Shown here: positions 39,642-42,040 of the stretch, in pieces
Position numbering within the stretch: the stretch's first letter is position 1
Layout of the letters: each line of letters opens with the position of its first letter
Origin: a virus
Virus record (IMG/VR): IMGVR_UViG_3300030102_005718
Coordinates: 1 to 42,040 of that record
Direction: 5' to 3' (one strand)
Length of the DNA: 42,040 nucleotides
Program-made: the position numbers and the translations under genes
The notes under the pieces: generated by a model
Databases searched by the model: none
What the model saw: the letters and a program-made list of their open reading frames with translations, nothing else
What the model was told of the DNA's origin: nothing

Positions 39642-39813
39642 AGAAGAGCTGGACCTGGAGCGTCAAATCCGAAGCATCAGCTCTAGCGAAGATCTCCACG
39701 CGCTCCAGCAGCTGTGCGGTGCATTGACCAGGCAAAACTGGCACTATTCAAAGCTCCTTAAGCAGGCTGTGGGGCGTGTGGCTGAGCTGGATGTGAAAAG
39801 TATTTGTGATTAA
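39601..39813 (+). CDS. Helical cyanophage-type protein
   Basis: 70 residues from the ATG at 39601; the longer frame from 39523 is upstream overlap. Reads MGWADWMVVKQTLEEELDLE, then LQQLCGALTRQNWHYSKLLK and AVGRVAELDV. I recognise this small helical protein type from other marine cyanophages, function unknown. Its end overlaps the convergent minus-strand gene by four bases. Confidence 0.75.
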   Translation: MGWADWMVVKQTLEEELDLERQIRSISSSEDLHALQQLCGALTRQNWHYSKLLKQAVGRVAELDVKSICD

Positions 39814-40073
39814 TCAGATTTGGGCCTTAGCTTTCTCTGCAAGGCGCGGCCCTCAACACGGGCTTGAATAGCGTCTTGCCATTTGAGTGCGTCTTTAATT
39901 TCTGCCTCCTCATATTCTTCAGGATATTTGCCTTTGAGGTAGTCATAGATTATTTGACGCATCCAAGCGGAAGGTTTTGCTCCTTCGTCTTCTGCTTCTT
40001 GCAGGAAGAGCTTGCCACGGTATGGGCCAAGTAGGACTTGGACATAAACGCGGTAGCCGTGGGTATTGCCCAT
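39810..40073 (-). CDS. Ribbon-helix-helix-like regulator
   Basis: 87 residues, ATG at 40073. A strand (YRVYVQVLLGPYRGKLF) followed by two helices (LQEAEDEGAKPSAWMRQI, IYDYLKGKYPEEYEEAEI) resembles the Arc/CopG DNA-binding fold. A charged tail follows. The start codon is flanked by the inverted repeat at 40074-40092, so self-regulation is likely. Last gene of the minus-strand run from the primase. Confidence 0.68.
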   Translation of the reverse strand: MGNTHGYRVYVQVLLGPYRGKLFLQEAEDEGAKPSAWMRQIIYDYLKGKYPEEYEEAEIKDALKWQDAIQARVEGRALQRKLRPKSD

Positions 40074-40092
40074 GTGTAGTCTTGTACTACAC
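40074..40092. promoter_or_regulatory. Operator-like inverted repeat
   Basis: GTGTAGT-CTTGT-ACTACAC, a perfect 7-bp inverted repeat touching the ATG of the regulator at 40073. A TTGACA lies upstream at 40120-40115 but has no matching -10 at normal distance. A regulator bound here would block transcription or translation of its own gene. Confidence 0.6.
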
Positions 40093-40097
40093 GAAGG

Positions 40098-40307
40098 TTA
40101 CCACAATATAGAGCTGTCAACGTTCTTCTTCCAAGAAGTCGCCTGCTGTTGGCGCGAATAAGCGCGTTGTCTTTTAGAGCCAGCTCTAACTTCTCTGGCT
40201 CCTTCTAAAAACATTGCAGCTCTTTGCAGATCAGCGGTCGTTGCCAGCTTGATGGCTTCGTTTAGCCGCTCCAAAATCAGCTGTCTTCCGGTCTTGGGCT
40301 GCTGCAT
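40098..40307 (-). CDS. Small basic helical protein
   Basis: 69 residues, ATG at 40307 within the upstream gene (77-base overlap). First half helical (GRQLILERLNEAIKLATTAD, then LQRAAMFLEGAREV), second half Arg/Gln/Lys-rich (GSKRQRAYSRQQQ). May bind nucleic acid. Function unknown. Confidence 0.65.
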   Translation of the reverse strand: MQQPKTGRQLILERLNEAIKLATTADLQRAAMFLEGAREVRAGSKRQRAYSRQQQATSWKKNVDSSILW

Positions 40308-40410
40308 AGTCCATTGCCCCAGGAAGGGTTTGGTGGAACGTTATCTGATGCGAGGCTTCAACAACAGCCCATGCGTTGGACTGTCTATAGATTTTGAAGA
40401 GGTTAGCCAT
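40231..40410 (-). CDS. Small hypothetical protein
   Basis: 59 residues, ATG at 40410 inside the end of the upstream gene (8-base overlap). The pattern ANLFKIYRQSNAWAVVEASH, then QITFHQTLPGAMDYA, is a beta-hairpin plus helix of a sort common in cyanophages. The charged C-terminus overlaps the next gene. Function unknown. Confidence 0.65.
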   Translation of the reverse strand: MANLFKIYRQSNAWAVVEASHQITFHQTLPGAMDYAAAQDRKTADFGAAKRSHQAGNDR

Positions 40411-40666
40411 GAGTCTGTTCAATTAATTTTTCAATACTTGGAAAATTAGAAAAAGGCTCGCAAGTCATAAGGCTTACGTCAACGCCATGCTGTAAGGCAA
40501 TAGCAACTTCTGTCTCAAGGTAGAAAAGATCATTTTCGTAAATGACCTGCTCTACGTTGAGGACCTTGTCGTTATCATCATATGACGTATAGCGAGTAAT
40601 CGCTAGCGGCATAAGGTCGTCGCTCTCGGTGACGTGAACGAAGTAGAAATTAGTTTTTTTGGTCAC
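40403..40666 (-). CDS. Small hypothetical protein
   Basis: 87 residues from the GTG at 40666, overlapping the regulator gene by 17 bases. The frame is open further upstream only through that gene. The product (VTKKTNFYFVHVTESDDLMP, then YLETEVAIALQHGVDVSLM) looks like a small folded acidic domain. Function unknown. Confidence 0.6.
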   Translation of the reverse strand: MTKKTNFYFVHVTESDDLMPLAITRYTSYDDNDKVLNVEQVIYENDLFYLETEVAIALQHGVDVSLMTCEPFSNFPSIEKLIEQTHG

Positions 40667-40934
40667 GTTGGGTAAGTTTTTGGAACTCGATAAGCACTGC
40701 CGCGACAAGGACTTCAGCCTGTATGCGATCAAGATTAGAGTGATGGCGGCGACGAATTTTTGCAACAGTTTGGTGAAAATCATAAGTAGTGATTGCCTTT
40801 GGAAGCTCAAGGGATTGTCCCTTTGAAAGCAGCCGATCGCGAATCAGCTCTGAGCGCTGCTTGCCAGCTTGTTTTGCTTCAAGATCCAAGCGTTTGACTT
40901 GTTCCTCTGGCAGGAAAGTTGAAACTCTTCTCAT
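40650..40934 (-). CDS. Ribbon-helix-helix regulator
   Basis: 94 residues, ATG at 40934 (a TTG two codons earlier was not preferred). N-terminal 40 residues MRRVSTFLPEEQVKRLDLEA, then GKQRSELIRDRLLSKGQ, are a good Arc/CopG fold: a DNA-contacting strand followed by two helices. The C-terminal part is helical and may form tetramers. Two TGTAG half-sites lie just upstream of the gene (40956-40977), like those at the other regulator. Confidence 0.78.
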   Translation of the reverse strand: MRRVSTFLPEEQVKRLDLEAKQAGKQRSELIRDRLLSKGQSLELPKAITTYDFHQTVAKIRRRHHSNLDRIQAEVLVAAVLIEFQKLTQRDQKN

Positions 40935-40980
40935 GGTCAATTAGTCGAATAGCAATGTAGACGGGGCAAAGTGTAGCAGG

Positions 40981-41172
40981 TCATTTAGGTTTTTTCTTGG
41001 CCTTGCCTTTGGCAGGTTTGACCTTGCGAGATGGCTTTTTATATGGGCGCTCCAAAAAGCTTGCCACTGTCTCTTGATAGCCAGGCGCGTCTGGTACGCC
41101 GCCTTTCCTAAGGATTTCAGTCCAGTTCATGCCTCGCGCGTATAGATGTAAAAACTGTCCCCGATCGCTCAA
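40981..41172 (-). CDS. Small basic protein
   Basis: 63 residues from a TTG at 41172; an ATG at 41130 would give 49. Contains LYARGMNWTEILRKGGVPDA, then GYQETVASFLERPYKKPSRK and a Lys-rich tail. The first helices with a central turn could be a short DNA-binding unit. It follows the primase-helicase by 48 bases on the same strand. Function unknown. Confidence 0.65.
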   Translation of the reverse strand: MSDRGQFLHLYARGMNWTEILRKGGVPDAPGYQETVASFLERPYKKPSRKVKPAKGKAKKKPK

Positions 41173-41220
41173 ATCCTAAGCGTGCCAAGGGATGTGCTTG
41201 GGGACAGGGGGTAGGGACAA

Positions 41221-42040
41221 TTAGAGTTGTCCCCGTTCTTCGTCGGTGAGTTCAATCTCAACCGCTCCATCCATCAGAGGGGGACAGAGGGGCGTGTCCC
41301 CCACCTCTTGTCCCGTACCAAAAGCTGCACTACCACTGGTATCCGTACCAAAGGGGACAGCCTTCCTACCCTCTCCACACGCGAGAACAGCAAGATAGTG
41401 TTTGGAACGAGAACCTTCTGGGACGTCCGAGACAATCAGGTTTCGGTCTTCTAGGCGTTGGAGCGCTTTCTTGATTGCGGAGGCAGTGCCTGACACAAGG
41501 GAGTCACAGACCAGATCGTTTTTGGTGCGTGTCTCTGGGTAGGCAATCCGCAGTCTGCTGAGGACACGACCAAGAACTGAGGAGGGTGTGGTGTCGTCTG
41601 GATCGACCTCGGGCGTGAAGTCGGCAATGTAGAAATCGAGGTCTTGGTTCTGGCCAAGCACCAGATGCGTCCCAGAGCGTCCAGAACGGCTTTTCTCGAT
41701 TTCGATGAGGCGTTCATGGCTCTGAAGCTTTGGACCCTTGTCCTGGGGGTCTGTGCGCTTGAGAGACCACGTTTCGTCTACAGCATCACGGATGGCTGAG
41801 GTGCCACGGAAGCCACCGTTCTTGTTGGCGTGGTGAATAATCAGGATGGTGGTGGCAGGGAACAGCTCGCCATTGTTTTTGGTGAGCCAGTAAAGGGGCG
41901 TGGCGAAATCAGATTTGTTTTCGTCAAAGCCCCGCCCACCAGAGCAGCCAATCAGGGAGTCGATGACGACCAAGCTGGGCTTGATGCTTTCCACCAGGCG
42001 GATGAACTGGGCATAACGCTGAAGCTGCCAGTCAGTCCTG
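41221..42040 (-). CDS. Prim-Pol type primase / AAA helicase, C-terminal part
   Basis: The right-hand piece of the gene that starts at 1616. Runs from the contig edge to the stop at 41221. It repeats the Walker B segment (LVVIDSL) and continues with a sensor-like strand (TTILIIHHANKNGGFRGTSA), SLKRTDPQDKGP, and a C-terminal winged-helix-like region (AIKKALQRLEDRNLIVSDVP) that may bind DNA. An acidic end follows (IELTDEERGQL). It is in the same frame as the left piece across the overlap. Confidence 0.92.
   Translation of the reverse strand, partial: RTDWQLQRYAQFIRLVESIKPSLVVIDSLIGCSGGRGFDENKSDFATPLYWLTKNNGELFPATTILIIHHANKNGGFRGTSAIRDAVDETWSLKRTDPQDKGPKLQSHERLIEIEKSRSGRSGTHLVLGQNQDLDFYIADFTPEVDPDDTTPSSVLGRVLSRLRIAYPETRTKNDLVCDSLVSGTASAIKKALQRLEDRNLIVSDVPEGSRSKHYLAVLACGEGRKAVPFGTDTSGSAAFGTGQEVGDTPLCPPLMDGAVEIELTDEERGQL
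41840..42040. repeat. Right copy of imperfect terminal overlap
   Basis: Matches 1-201 with 10 substitutions and no gaps. Removing one copy leaves a 41,839-bp circle. See the left copy for the variant positions. Confidence 0.92.

Noticed and set aside
1-42040. Exact direct terminal repeats of a linear T7-like genome
   Set aside because: The two copies differ at 10 of 201 positions; true terminal repeats are copied from each other and should be identical.
1-42040. tRNA genes, CRISPR arrays, insertion sequences, integrase or attachment site
   Set aside because: No cloverleaf-like block, regular repeat array, transposase or recombinase motif was seen on either strand; a covariance search was not possible.

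Overview
This window is one complete phage genome that has been opened inside a gene. Bases 1-201 match 41840-42040 at about 95% with no indels. Joining them gives a circle of 41,839 bp in which a 744-residue primase-helicase reads through the joint in frame. The tail module has the lambda order (G/GT chaperone, tape measure, M, L, K, I, J), so the particle should be a long-tailed siphovirus. A cyanobacterial host (marine or freshwater Synechococcus/Cyanobium type) is inferred from several structural, membrane and secreted proteins whose motifs I recognise from T4-like cyanophages: the 31.1 kb fibre, the 28.7 kb spike, the secreted-protein block at 35.9-37.4 kb, and the C39-like peptidase with the small membrane proteins at 37.4-39.8 kb. 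No integrase, lysogeny repressor, DNA polymerase, photosynthesis gene or tRNA was seen.

Layout. (1) 1616 leftward, through the contig ends, to 41221: Prim-Pol/AAA helicase on the minus strand. The same strand continues from 41172 to 39810 with six small genes, two of which look like ribbon-helix-helix regulators. (2) 1693-3879, plus strand: a near-consensus sigma-70 promoter drives a possible ssDNA-binding protein, a helical protein, a terminator, a PD-(D/E)XK exonuclease and a small coupled gene. (3) 3876-5232 and 5536-7534, minus strand: two runs of very small genes, most joined by 4-base ATGA or GTGA overlaps. The first has a clear promoter at 5251-5280, the second ends at a terminator at 5506-5531, and a small plus-strand gene lies between them. 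(4) 7678-8149, minus strand: small terminase with its own terminator, divergent from (5) the long late operon, 8200-35932, plus strand: large terminase, Lys-rich small proteins, a tail-tube-like protein, portal, scaffold, capsid, head completion proteins, the lambda-like tail, seven fibre/adhesion-type proteins and several signal-peptide or membrane proteins. (6) 35877-37709, minus strand: secreted and membrane proteins of a cyanophage type. (7) 37736-39813, plus strand: small membrane proteins and a C39-like peptidase, the most likely lysis region.

How it works together. Replication probably starts from the phage primase-helicase and borrows the host polymerase, with the exonuclease helping recombination. 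The coupled small-gene operons are the likely early host-takeover set. TerS/TerL package DNA through the DUF4055-like portal, and the late operon builds the head and tail, using a ribosomal frameshift to make the tail chaperone. Genes are packed tightly: no stretch longer than about 300 bases lacks a gene. The largest gaps (about 195 bases at 7535-7729 and 118 bases at 39057-39174) hold a terminator with a promoter and palindrome, and an RNA-like stem structure, respectively. All product names come from reading translations and motifs by eye; no database search was possible.
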